In this document: in pieces, positions 51,072-59,893 of the stretch | Numbering within the stretch: position 1 is the first letter of the stretch | Layout: the number at the start of each line of letters is the position of its first letter | Assembly (NCBI GenBank): GCA_017535315.1 | Contig: JAFXUD010000059.1 | Location: forward strand, 1 to 64,000 | DNA length: 64,000 nucleotides | Direction: 5' to 3' | DNA from: Victivallales bacterium | GTDB taxonomy: Bacteria > Verrucomicrobiota > Lentisphaeria > Oligosphaerales > Oligosphaeraceae | Program-made: the position numbers and the translations under genes | The notes under the pieces: model-generated | Database searches by the model: none | Seen by the model: only the letters and a program-made list of their open reading frames with translations | What the model was told of the DNA's origin: nothing

Positions 51072-54000
51072 ATGATGATGGTTAAGTGGTTGTGGACTTT
51101 GCTGGCAGCGTGGTGCTGTGTTTCTATAGCAGGGGAGTATCCTGTCGCGTTGGTATCGGACCCGCCGCCTGCCATAGATGGAAGCGCGGAACGCCTCACG
51201 CGCCTGCCGAACTTCCAGATGGTGCGGGGGGAGAAGCACATCCTGTATGGACCAGGTAATTGGACTGGGGATGCGGACCTTTCGGCGGAGATGGTGGTAG
51301 GCTATGACAAACTTCATCTCTATGTTGGGGCAAAGGTACATGATGATGTGCATCGGCAGAGTTATTTTGGACGCGACTTGTGGAAGGGTGACCACCTGAT
51401 GCTTGTGGTTGACTATCCACGGCAGAAGGGACTTGAGAACGATCTCTCGAAGGTCATGCGTATTGGATTGTCGCCAGGGGACTTCCAGAAAAGCAAGCCT
51501 GAAGCATGTGCCTGGAGTCCTGTGGGGCTTGATGTTTCGTCTGTGCGTGTCGCGGCGCTGAAAACATCGGACGGCTACACGCTGGAGGCGGCAATCCCCT
51601 GGTCGGTGTTGAAGATGAAACCAGAGCCAGGAACGGAGTTTGGCCTGGATTTGCTGGCAGGGGATTCGGACGGCGAGGAGCAGGATACGCTGCTAACTCT
51701 TGGAGGCATCATAAAGCCACATCGTCCGCATGACCCTGCTCGCCTGATGACGGCAGTGCTGGCGGATGCAAATGGATGTATTGACCCGTCATTACGGAAG
51801 AACAACGAACTCTTTGAGATAGCATCGTCGGTGATGGTGTCCTATCAGGGGAGCCAGCGAATTAATATTCCAGATGCGTTGCTGCCTAAGCTGAAGGAAC
51901 TGGTGGTATTCGGACGTATTGAATCCAAAAGCACAGCCGGAGCCACCTATATGATGCAGTTGAAGTTGAATGGTCACTTGCTGGGGCTCAAGGAGGTGCG
52001 CAATCGCGATGAAAAACTCTACTTCCGCCACTACATCCTGACGCCAGTAAACCGAAACGGCCTCTGGTACACGGCATATTCGCCTGATTTCGACCCGAAG
52101 AAGAATGAACCCTTCCGATCTGGAGGCGTGACTATCAATCCATACGAGTTTCGCTTTGATGTAAAGGGATTGCTGAAGCCTTCAGGGAATGTGCTGGAAA
52201 TCGTGCATGCCCATGAACTGCCGCGTCCTGCGCCGTTGATGGTGCGCATCTGCGGTTCCGAGGTATTGAGTTCGAAACTGGCTGAGACACATGTTTGGAA
52301 ACCGAGTCCGACAGGCGAGCTGCCAGTCATCGTGCCGACACTTCCCCTTGCACATTCGCTTTACGAGGCGGAGTTGGCTCCAGGAGGAGCGGTTGTGGTT
52401 CGCGGCAACGGACGGAAAGATGTGGTCGAGAGCCGCTATTCGACGCGGACACCAAGTTGGGCAGCACTTGCGACATTACATTCCAACGATGAATGGCACG
52501 ATGCTAAGAGTACGAATAAGGCTTTTACCGCGCGAACAACGGAGTTCGCGCTGGAACGGCGCATTGAGTGTGATGCGGAGCACATTCGTGTCATCGACAA
52601 GGTGACCAATTTGACACAGGAACTATTGCCGTTGATGTACTGTCATTCATGGAAGACAATGCAGTCAGGCGAGGTGCGTTTAGGAGGGTATGCGGTCACG
52701 GCGGCGCAGTCGCGTGTGCAGAGCGGCGAACATCCCGTTGCTGCGTTGCTGGCCGGAAACGTCAGTGGAGCATTGGTGGCGGAGGATGATTGGAGTCGTG
52801 CTCAAGGCGAACTCTTCCGCATGGACAGTCTTCTGGGGTTGGAGAACAAACGACTGGTGTTGACGCCAGGTCGCACGTTGGAACTGGAGTTCTCATTTTA
52901 CCCCTTGGAGAAGGGAGAATACTTCCTCTGCCTGAACCGTATTCGACGCCACTGGAACGTGAATTTCACAATTCAAAAAGGCGGGGCCAATGTGCCAGCT
53001 CGGTATTTGTCGAAACTCACTGATACGCAACTGAAAAGCTATCTCGATGGAAAGAGCGTGGGGTATGCCATGGACAATGTACCCGTCATTGACAAGCTGG
53101 TGACACATGGTACGCGGTTCCGGGAGGTGGATATGGAGCCTTCGCGCGTATTTGCCCAGCGCATCGCGCGGATTGCGCCTGATGTCAAGAGCTCGCTCTA
53201 TTTCCATAGTTTTATCGCCAATGGCTCGCATGACGCTGAGGAGTTCCAGGCAGACGCGATGCAGACGGCAGCTGGTGCGCCCTGCGACTACGGTGGGGGG
53301 AACTATCCGCTTTTTCTCCCAACGGCAGGCAGCGCCTTTGCAAAAAGGCAGGATGAACTGCTGGAGGAGCGCTTCGCCTTGGGGGTGACAGGGATTTTCT
53401 GGGACGAACTTGCCTACTCGATGTACAAATACGACTATAATCCTGCCCATTGGGACGGCTGTTCCGCACTGATTGATCCGAATACCCATCAGATCGCACG
53501 CAAGATAACCAATGTGACGCTGGCGACCTTGGAATGGCGCTTTGCCACAGCAAAGAATATCCTGAAACGCGGCTATCTGATTGGCAATGGAGCGCCACAG
53601 ACGCGCACCTTTACGCAGTTGCATTTCCCACGTTTTGTCGAGACGGGTTCCATCACCAACTTGGTGCTTTCACAACTCTACACCCCAATTGCGCTTGGGG
53701 ACCACCTTTCTGAGCGAAACGAATACGACTGCTACCGCAGCATGGTAAAGGGGCTCGACTACGGTGCTGTTTATTACTGGTACGACTGCCGAATTCGCCC
53801 GACGCACCCCACCTTAACCGCCTACATGTATCCACTGACTCCAATTGAGCTGGGACATGGCTATATTATCGCGAAGGAGCGCATCTTAACCAACCGTAGC
53901 GGCCTTTTCTCCTGGGGCAACCACGATATATTCGAAGCGCATGTGTTCGACCGCGAGGGAATCGAGGTGACGTGGCAGGTAAAGGCTGTCGAGCGGGATG

Positions 54001-54077
54001 GCATCACCTATGCCGAAGTGCGAATCCCTGAAGGGTACAGCGTGGCCCTGGTACGGCAGAATGCTTTAGCCCCTTAG
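51072..54077 (+). CDS. Large secreted protein: CBM9-like domain plus unassigned glycosidase-like barrel
   Basis: 1001 residues with a signal peptide (VKWLWTLLAAWCCVSIAGEY). Residues about 25-235 look like a CBM9/DOMON-type carbohydrate-binding domain (AIDGSAERLTRLPNF, LHLYVGAKVHDDVHR, GYTLEAAIPWSVLKMKPEPG). A beta-rich middle region follows. The last ~370 residues look like a TIM-barrel: DKLVTHGTRFREVDMEP, then GVTGIFWDELAYSMYKY with W777-D778-E779 as possible catalytic acids, and YGAVYYWYDCRIRPTHP. I do not recognise the glycoside hydrolase family. AGGAA precedes the ATG. It is probably co-transcribed with the FAD oxidoreductase. Confidence 0.72.
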   Translation: MMMVKWLWTLLAAWCCVSIAGEYPVALVSDPPPAIDGSAERLTRLPNFQMVRGEKHILYGPGNWTGDADLSAEMVVGYDKLHLYVGAKVHDDVHRQSYFGRDLWKGDHLMLVVDYPRQKGLENDLSKVMRIGLSPGDFQKSKPEACAWSPVGLDVSSVRVAALKTSDGYTLEAAIPWSVLKMKPEPGTEFGLDLLAGDSDGEEQDTLLTLGGIIKPHRPHDPARLMTAVLADANGCIDPSLRKNNELFEIASSVMVSYQGSQRINIPDALLPKLKELVVFGRIESKSTAGATYMMQLKLNGHLLGLKEVRNRDEKLYFRHYILTPVNRNGLWYTAYSPDFDPKKNEPFRSGGVTINPYEFRFDVKGLLKPSGNVLEIVHAHELPRPAPLMVRICGSEVLSSKLAETHVWKPSPTGELPVIVPTLPLAHSLYEAELAPGGAVVVRGNGRKDVVESRYSTRTPSWAALATLHSNDEWHDAKSTNKAFTARTTEFALERRIECDAEHIRVIDKVTNLTQELLPLMYCHSWKTMQSGEVRLGGYAVTAAQSRVQSGEHPVAALLAGNVSGALVAEDDWSRAQGELFRMDSLLGLENKRLVLTPGRTLELEFSFYPLEKGEYFLCLNRIRRHWNVNFTIQKGGANVPARYLSKLTDTQLKSYLDGKSVGYAMDNVPVIDKLVTHGTRFREVDMEPSRVFAQRIARIAPDVKSSLYFHSFIANGSHDAEEFQADAMQTAAGAPCDYGGGNYPLFLPTAGSAFAKRQDELLEERFALGVTGIFWDELAYSMYKYDYNPAHWDGCSALIDPNTHQIARKITNVTLATLEWRFATAKNILKRGYLIGNGAPQTRTFTQLHFPRFVETGSITNLVLSQLYTPIALGDHLSERNEYDCYRSMVKGLDYGAVYYWYDCRIRPTHPTLTAYMYPLTPIELGHGYIIAKERILTNRSGLFSWGNHDIFEAHVFDREGIEVTWQVKAVERDGITYAEVRIPEGYSVALVRQNALAP

Positions 54078-54107
54078 GGTGGAATTGGAAAAAAACAACA
54101 TTTCAAC

Positions 54108-54135
54108 TTGTTTTTGATGGTATTATGAGTATAAT
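54108..54135 (+). promoter_or_regulatory. Candidate promoter of the prepilin-like gene at 54313
   Basis: TTGTTT (54108-54113), a 16-base spacer and a perfect TATAAT (54130-54135). The transcript would have an unusually long leader of about 170 bases. Confidence 0.55.
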
Positions 54136-54163
54136 AACCATATTAGAATTAGAGATTTGTTTT

Positions 54164-54251
54164 TATAGAGCTGAAGTTCTATAACCTAAAACCTGGCTAA
54201 ATGATTCACTAAATCGCTGATTTTTTGCATCAGTTCCGAATCTTTTTCGGA
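54164..54251 (+). promoter_or_regulatory. Three successive hairpins in the leader of the prepilin-like gene
   Basis: TATAGA/TCTATA (54164-54169, 54178-54183); CTGAT/ATCAG (54217-54221, 54229-54233); TCCGAA/TTCGGA (54235-54240, 54246-54251). The last two are adjacent. A structured 5' UTR is possible; no known riboswitch was recognised. Confidence 0.4.
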
Positions 54252-54312
54252 CCTGAAGCGAATAATTGCGTTTGAGCATCATTATTCCATCCCAAAACAC
54301 GGACAAAGAACG

Positions 54313-55089
54313 ATGAAAAAGCGTAGTTTTACCTTGATTGAACTTCTGGTTGTGATTGCTATTATCGCCATTCTGGCGGCAATGCTGCTGCCCGCGCTGA
54401 GCAAGGCACGGGACAAGGCTCGCACCATCTCCTGCGTCAACAAGGAGAAGCAGGTTGCGTTGGCCTCCATCATGTATGCCAACGACAACGGCGACTGCTG
54501 GGCACCCTCCAGGTGCTACGAGACAGAAGGGGGCGACACGGCGTTCAACGTCTATTTCACGCGCCTGCTCATTCGCAACAAGCTGATTGAGGGGGGAATG
54601 TTTGTTTGCGACATGGCCGAAGCAAGGGCCAATGAGCAGACCTGGTCAGCCAACACGGTGAAAAACTGGAAAGGGAAGGCCAACGAGGAAGGCTGGACTG
54701 GCGGCAACGGCGGCTCCAAGGGCGGCGACCCCTACGCCTATCCGGGCTACGGCATGAGCGGCTTCGTGCGTGCGGACGTTTCCGACAGCAATTACACGAC
54801 GGCTGTTGCGAAGTTCAAGAACGCCAGCAACAAGGTTCTTCTGGCCGAGGGCTGGAACAATGACAACCGCACGCTGGTTACCCCGCCCCGCTTCATCGGC
54901 GCCGCATTGCTTCATGTCAACAGCAATGGCAATGCCGGCCAGGGCTTCGTCTATCCTCTTCACAACCAGGAGAGGGCGGTGAATGTTGCGTTTATGGACG
55001 GTCACTGCGAGACGGTGGCCGTGCCTGGCTCGTCATCCGCCGCCGTCTATTCGGTCTTCACAAAGAAATTCTGGTGGTTGAACGAGTAG
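54313..55089 (+). CDS. Prepilin-like protein (H-X11-DG variant)
   Basis: 258 residues. [20 protein letters not shown] and [20 protein letters not shown] form the prepilin leader and helix. Near the C-terminus [15 protein letters not shown] has 11 residues between His and DG, against 9 in the two other copies in this window (34986 and 37875). [18 protein letters not shown] is the typical second element. It lies between two very large secreted proteins and has its own candidate promoter and long leader. A 30-bp hairpin follows it. Function is unknown. Confidence 0.89.
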   Translation: MKKRSFTLIELLVVIAIIAILAAMLLPALSKARDKARTISCVNKEKQVALASIMYANDNGDCWAPSRCYETEGGDTAFNVYFTRLLIRNKLIEGGMFVCDMAEARANEQTWSANTVKNWKGKANEEGWTGGNGGSKGGDPYAYPGYGMSGFVRADVSDSNYTTAVAKFKNASNKVLLAEGWNNDNRTLVTPPRFIGAALLHVNSNGNAGQGFVYPLHNQERAVNVAFMDGHCETVAVPGSSSAAVYSVFTKKFWWLNE

Positions 55090-55125
55090 GACGCAATCCT
55101 CATCGTAGCAATTGCATTGTTTTGA

Positions 55126-55190
55126 AACCGCAAAACACACAGAGGCGTCCAGCCAAGATCTGGCTGGACGCCTCTGTGTGTTTTGCGGTT
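55126..55190. repeat. Perfect 30-bp inverted repeat (65-nt hairpin)
   Basis: Positions 55126-55155 are exactly the reverse complement of 55161-55190; the loop is AGATC (55156-55160). The arms begin AACCGCAAAACACACAGAGG. No mismatch was found in 30 pairs. No T-run follows the right arm. It lies 37 bases after the prepilin-like gene stop and may act as a terminator, an mRNA stabiliser or something else. Confidence 0.95.
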
Positions 55191-55195
55191 AATAG

Positions 55196-55231
55196 TTTCA
55201 TCTTATATAGAACTTTCATCTTATATAGAAC
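55196..55231 (+). repeat. 18-bp tandem repeat upstream of the giant glycosidase-like gene
   Basis: TTTCATCTTATATAGAAC occurs at 55196-55213 and again at 55214-55231 without a gap. Each copy holds a TATATA-type box, so it could carry duplicated promoter or operator sites. Confidence 0.85.
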
Positions 55232-55265
55232 AAAGTTAAAAGAAAAATAGCAGGGAGTCAAACGA

Positions 55266-58200
55266 ATGTTGAGAAAGATGCTTGCAATTCTGGCGGTTAG
55301 CAGCATTTGGCTAATGGCGGAACCCGTCAAGGTGTGGAATGCCGACAACGGGTTCGTGGGGGTGAAGGCAGGGAAAAACGCCGAGGCGGTCGTGGCGGAC
55401 GGTCTCCTGAAGGCGAATCTCCTTGCGCGGGACCCTCAGCTGCAGTTTGACGCCGTCAAGCTGGATGCCATGAAGTGCAATGTCTTCACCTACAAGTACC
55501 GTGCAAATGGCGTCGGCGTCGAGGAAGGTCAGCTCTACTATGCGCACGATGGCGAAGGCTTCTCGCAGCAACGTTTCTGGAGGATTCCCACGATGAAGAA
55601 CGACAACGAGTGGCACACCGTCACTTTGACGGGACGAAACCTTGTCGATGCCTCCACCTGGTTCACGGAGGCCCCCATCACCAAGCTGCGCTTTGACCCG
55701 ACGGACACGGCGGGCGGAAGCGTGGAGTTCGCGGAAATAGGCTTCCACTTCGACCCAAAGGCGGTCACCAAGTCGATGCTGTTGCCGCCCCTGCCGAAGG
55801 TAGAGCCGAAGCTGGACGCGCCTGTCTGGCCAGAGCGGAAGGCGTTTTTTAACGAACCGCCCGCCGCTTCCACGCAGGTGCCGAAGGCCTATTTCCGTGG
55901 GAAGATGCTTGTCTCGCCAGAGGACAAGCTGGGGCGCGGGCAGTACACCACTTTCTACATGCGGTGCCAGGTTAATCTGAAGGCGGCGCCAGTTGAGGCG
56001 TGGCTCCAGTTCACGGGCGACGACTATGCGCAGGCGTACCTCAATGGGACGCATGTCGCCACGATGAACAACTGGCGCCTGCTCCGCGTCGTGGATGTGA
56101 AAAAACACCTGCGTGCAGGGGCAAATGCGCTGGGCTACCGCTATACGAACACAGGAGATGTCGGCGGCGTCATTGGCGAGCTTTTCGTGCGCTACGCGGA
56201 CGGGAGCTTCGAGCGCTTCAACTCGGATGACAGCTTTCTCACGCACGAAAAGGAGGAGGCTGGCTGGTGTACGCCTGGCTTCAAGGCCAGCGGTTGGCAG
56301 AAGTCCATTCTGAAGGAGGGGGCACCGACGCCGCCTTGGCGGACCGTCTGGCCGTATCGCGACTTCGAGAACGGGCAGACTGTGGTGAAATCCAGCGTCG
56401 TGCCAACGGATATGCAGGCGGGAGAGACCATTCACGTTCAGCTCACTTTCAAGGGGAAGATGCCGACGCTCCCTTTCAAGGCCAGCGCGAATCTACGCAA
56501 AGGGGAAAAAATCCTCTGGGATGAGGCAATTGAGCTTAATGCGGACAACACGAAGGCCAACGGCGACGGCACCTGGTCCATCGACATCCGCTATGAGACG
56601 CCGATGTACATCTCCTCCACCGAGTGCGATTTCAGCCTCGAATCGCCGCATCTGACCATGAGCGACGGCACATACCCAGCGTTTCCAGTCAAGATAACCC
56701 AGCTGAAGAGCATCCCTGGCTATGAACGGCCGCCCGTGTTCAAGGTGGGCAACGTGGCGGGCACGCCCGTCTTCACGAAAAACGGAAAGCCTGAATATTT
56801 TGTCTGGTGCGGTGTGCAGCGCGAGAAGCGGGTGGACAAGCTGCCCATCCATAGCGCCTATCCCGTGAATCTGGTGACGGTCTATCTGAACGACAGCAAC
56901 GTCTGGACGAAGCTGGACGAAATCAACTTCAGCGAATACGACCGCCAGGCGGAGGCCTACCGCCGCAACAATCCGAACGCCTACTTTGTCTTCAACATCA
57001 TGTGCTATCCGCCCATGGAGTGGGCGAAGAAATACCCTGACGAGATGTGCCTCGATTCCAAGGGGGAGGTCAACAAGGACGGACGCTGCAACTACTCCTT
57101 CACCTCCAAGCAGGCGCTGAAGGATTTGGACGATTTTGTCACGAAGGTCATTACCTACTTGGAGCAGAGCCCCTATGCGAACCGCATCGCTGGCTACCGT
57201 ATCTGCGGCGGCCATACGCTCGAATGGCTGGGGTGGGACCCCAAACCTGGGCTGACCGTCGATTTCTCCCCCGCTGCGCAGAAGGCCTTCACGGAGTACA
57301 TGCACGCGCATCATCCCGAGATTCAGGACACCTCCATCCCCACGCTTGAGGAGCGCAGCGAACTGGATGGCGAGGATATCCTTTGGGAGCCGAAAAAGCA
57401 CCGCCGCGCCATCGCCTACACGAACTTCTACTCAGAGGCGATTGTCGATATGATGGTGGCGTTGTGCCGTCGCGCGAAGTCCATTGCGGGCGAGAACAAG
57501 CTGGTGGGCACCTACTACGGCTACACGATGACCTTGGCCGCCCATGGCAGCGCACATATGCGCGCGCACTACCTCCTGCGCAAGGTGCTGGATGCGAAGT
57601 GCATGGACTTTCTCATCTCGCCGCACCCCTATCGTCTTCGCAACATCGGTGACATCATGGGCGACATGAAGCCCTTTGCGACGATGGCGATGAACGGTAT
57701 CGTCCCCGTTATCGAGGAGGATTCGCGCACCTTCAACGGCCCATCTGGGATGGGCTACTACCAGATGATCAACGAGGAGACCACGCTGGACGTGGTCCGC
57801 AGGAACATCGGCTTCATTATGTGCCGCAACAACCAGCCCTACTTCTACGCCCTTTCGCAGGGGACGGAGTTCGACTTTCCGCAGATGGCGAAGGACTTCG
57901 CCGTGGTGCAGGCGGCGGGGCAGCACTGCCTTGAAAAGGGTGTGCGCCGCAACGCGAAGGTGGCGCTGGTGGTCAGCGAAGAGGCCATCAGGTCGATGCC
58001 CATGCTCAACCGCTGGGTCGCCTCTGGCGAATTGAGCCAGACCTACGAGATGGACGGCAAGCCCGTGGTGAAGCCCCGCTTCAACTCCGTCTTCACTGGC
58101 GAATCCTTCGACGAGAACTACATCCGCTTCGCCCGCAGCGGCGCCGCCATCGATTATGTGTTGGCAGAGGATTTGGCGAAATACGCTGGCGACTACAAAC

Positions 58201-59462
58201 TCTATGTTTTCGCTAACTGCTTCAACTATGACCAGGCCCTGCTGGATGCGGTTGAGAAACTGCGCCAGCGCGACTGCACCCTACTTTGGGTCTATGCCCC
58301 TGGCTTCGCCTTCAACGACGCCTGTGGCGTGGAGAGCATGAAAAAGCTGACGGGCTTCACCTTTGCGCAGGAGGACAAGCCCATCGTGCCTGAAGTCACG
58401 CTGGCGGACGGTCGTGCCATGGGCAACCGCACCCACCGCGTCGCCCCCATGTTCCATGTGGTTGACAAGGAGGTGGAGGTGCTGGGGCGCTACAAGGACG
58501 GAAAAGTCGGCCTTGCCTCGAAGAAGACAGGCCAGGCGACCTCCATTTTCTGTGGTGTCTGGCAGTTCGACGTGCCCTTCCTCCAGGCGACAGCCGCCAA
58601 GGCGGGCGCGCATATCTACACGACCACCTCCGACCCCGTGGAGGCGAATGACGCACTGTTCATGCTCCACGCCCGCTTTCCTGGGCAGAAGACCGTGAAG
58701 CTGCCGAGAAAGTGCGACGTCATCGACCTCTTCGAGAAGAAGCTTGTCGCCAAGTATGTCGATGTCTTCACCTTCGACGCCAACCTCCACGACACCCACC
58801 TCTTCTACTACGGCGACGACGCCGAGGAACTGCTGAAGAAGCTGCAGAATACTCCCCAGCAGGGAGCCCTGAACCGCGAAATCGAATACCAGAAAGTCAT
58901 GACACGCCAGCTCGGCAAGTACCTGAAGGAGAAGTTTGCTGGCAAGAAGGCCATCATCATAGACCCCTTTTCCAAGGAAGACACACCTGCTTTTGTTGGC
59001 CTCACTGAAGGTATTGACGGTGCCCTCGCCATTGTTGACACCGTCTCCCCAGAATCTCCAATGCCGAAGGAGAATGCCCCCGAAATGAAAATGATGGCCC
59101 CAATGGAAACCTGGTACACCAAGAGAGTTCTTGAGAATCTGCTGAAGGGCAAGGATGCCGACCTTGTCATCACCCTCATCGGCCTCCCCATTGGCGTTGT
59201 CTGCTCTGGCAATGGATTCAATGTCCCCTGCCTGAAGGGCAAGAAGGTCGTCTTCGCAGGTGGTAGCATCTATGAGCACAGACGCGCCTTCCAGAATGGC
59301 TGCATTGTCGCCGCCGTTACCTACAAGCCCAATGCCGAATACGATGAGAAGCCCTTTCCGAAGGACGAGCAGGCCGCCTTTGACAAGCGCTTCCTTCTAA
59401 TCACCTCCGAAAACTTCAAGGAAGTCATGCGTCAATACCCCGTCGATGTCTTCCAGCATTAA
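55266..59462 (+). CDS. Giant secreted glycosidase-like protein with extra C-terminal domain
   Basis: 1398 residues; signal peptide MLRKMLAILAVSSIWLMA then EPVK. Residues ~25-165 are a beta-sandwich. About 200-340 is a galactose-binding-like domain (LQFTGDDYAQAYLNGTHVAT, YRYTNTGDVGGVIGELFVRY). From about 500 a clan GH-A-type barrel (similar in layout to GH42 beta-galactosidases) has GGHTLEWLGW with E653 and IVPVIEEDSRT with E817/E818. Both sites are conserved in the paralogue at 59940 (E610, E773), with spacing 164 and 163. The last ~200 residues, from about 1195, have no counterpart in the paralogue and are not recognised. GGGAG lies eight bases upstream. The family and substrate are unassigned. 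Confidence 0.78.
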   Translation: MLRKMLAILAVSSIWLMAEPVKVWNADNGFVGVKAGKNAEAVVADGLLKANLLARDPQLQFDAVKLDAMKCNVFTYKYRANGVGVEEGQLYYAHDGEGFSQQRFWRIPTMKNDNEWHTVTLTGRNLVDASTWFTEAPITKLRFDPTDTAGGSVEFAEIGFHFDPKAVTKSMLLPPLPKVEPKLDAPVWPERKAFFNEPPAASTQVPKAYFRGKMLVSPEDKLGRGQYTTFYMRCQVNLKAAPVEAWLQFTGDDYAQAYLNGTHVATMNNWRLLRVVDVKKHLRAGANALGYRYTNTGDVGGVIGELFVRYADGSFERFNSDDSFLTHEKEEAGWCTPGFKASGWQKSILKEGAPTPPWRTVWPYRDFENGQTVVKSSVVPTDMQAGETIHVQLTFKGKMPTLPFKASANLRKGEKILWDEAIELNADNTKANGDGTWSIDIRYETPMYISSTECDFSLESPHLTMSDGTYPAFPVKITQLKSIPGYERPPVFKVGNVAGTPVFTKNGKPEYFVWCGVQREKRVDKLPIHSAYPVNLVTVYLNDSNVWTKLDEINFSEYDRQAEAYRRNNPNAYFVFNIMCYPPMEWAKKYPDEMCLDSKGEVNKDGRCNYSFTSKQALKDLDDFVTKVITYLEQSPYANRIAGYRICGGHTLEWLGWDPKPGLTVDFSPAAQKAFTEYMHAHHPEIQDTSIPTLEERSELDGEDILWEPKKHRRAIAYTNFYSEAIVDMMVALCRRAKSIAGENKLVGTYYGYTMTLAAHGSAHMRAHYLLRKVLDAKCMDFLISPHPYRLRNIGDIMGDMKPFATMAMNGIVPVIEEDSRTFNGPSGMGYYQMINEETTLDVVRRNIGFIMCRNNQPYFYALSQGTEFDFPQMAKDFAVVQAAGQHCLEKGVRRNAKVALVVSEEAIRSMPMLNRWVASGELSQTYEMDGKPVVKPRFNSVFTGESFDENYIRFARSGAAIDYVLAEDLAKYAGDYKLYVFANCFNYDQALLDAVEKLRQRDCTLLWVYAPGFAFNDACGVESMKKLTGFTFAQEDKPIVPEVTLADGRAMGNRTHRVAPMFHVVDKEVEVLGRYKDGKVGLASKKTGQATSIFCGVWQFDVPFLQATAAKAGAHIYTTTSDPVEANDALFMLHARFPGQKTVKLPRKCDVIDLFEKKLVAKYVDVFTFDANLHDTHLFYYGDDAEELLKKLQNTPQQGALNREIEYQKVMTRQLGKYLKEKFAGKKAIIIDPFSKEDTPAFVGLTEGIDGALAIVDTVSPESPMPKENAPEMKMMAPMETWYTKRVLENLLKGKDADLVITLIGLPIGVVCSGNGFNVPCLKGKKVVFAGGSIYEHRRAFQNGCIVAAVTYKPNAEYDEKPFPKDEQAAFDKRFLLITSENFKEVMRQYPVDVFQH

Positions 59463-59610
59463 GTTACTAGTCTTATGGGGCAATAGCAGGATGTGCTTGG
59501 GTGGAATGCGTGTTTGGGGGTGCGGCAGAGTTGTGCTTTGTGCCAGCGGTGGTAACGACGGCGTTTGCCGTCGGAAAACCACGGCACACTCCAGAGTTCA
59601 TGCTTTGCGC

Positions 59611-59761
59611 CAGATAGGGTGTGGCGACGGCGTCCTCGCCGTCGGAGAACCGCGCACAAGTAGCAGGCTGTGCAATGCCACCGATAGGGTGTGGCGATGG
59701 CGTCCTCGCCGTCGGAGAACCGCGCACAAGTAGCAGGCTGTGCAATGCCACACCCTATCTG
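59611..59761. repeat. 70-bp tandem duplication bounded by 15-bp inverted repeats
   Basis: Units 59613-59682 and 59683-59752 match except for a C to T change in the left hairpin arm. CAGATAGGGTGTGGC (59611-59625) at the left end is the perfect reverse complement of GCCACACCCTATCTG (59747-59761) at the right end. The whole 151-bp block is therefore terminally inverted, like a MITE. Confidence 0.8.
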
Positions 59762-59803
59762 TCGCGTTTCAATGTCGCTGGCGGGCGCGTGAGGCGCGTT
59801 TTA

Positions 59804-59829
59804 CGACGGCGGGACGCCGTCGCCACACC
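59804..59829. repeat. Hairpin repeat copy related to 22794-22819
   Basis: CGACGGC (59804-59810), loop GGGAC (59811-59815), GCCGTCG (59816-59822), then CCACACC. Aligned with 22794-22819, 21 of 26 positions agree and all five differences are transitions. The change at stem position 6 (G to A) is matched by C to T at its partner. Confidence 0.75.
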
Positions 59830-59865
59830 GTATCTGTCGCGTTGCAGAAAATGTCGGGCGGGTGT

Positions 59866-59893
59866 TTGCAAATGGGGTGGTTGGAGTTAGATT
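59866..59893 (+). promoter_or_regulatory. Candidate promoter of the second giant gene
   Basis: TTGCAA (59866-59871), 16 bases, TAGATT (59888-59893), then a 46-base leader to ATG 59940. The boxes are imperfect. Confidence 0.4.

Noticed and set aside
55311-56435. 374-codon open frame on the minus strand
   Set aside because: It lies opposite the giant glycosidase-like gene, gives an Arg/His/Val-rich low-complexity product without any domain, and reflects the GC-biased codon use of the real gene.
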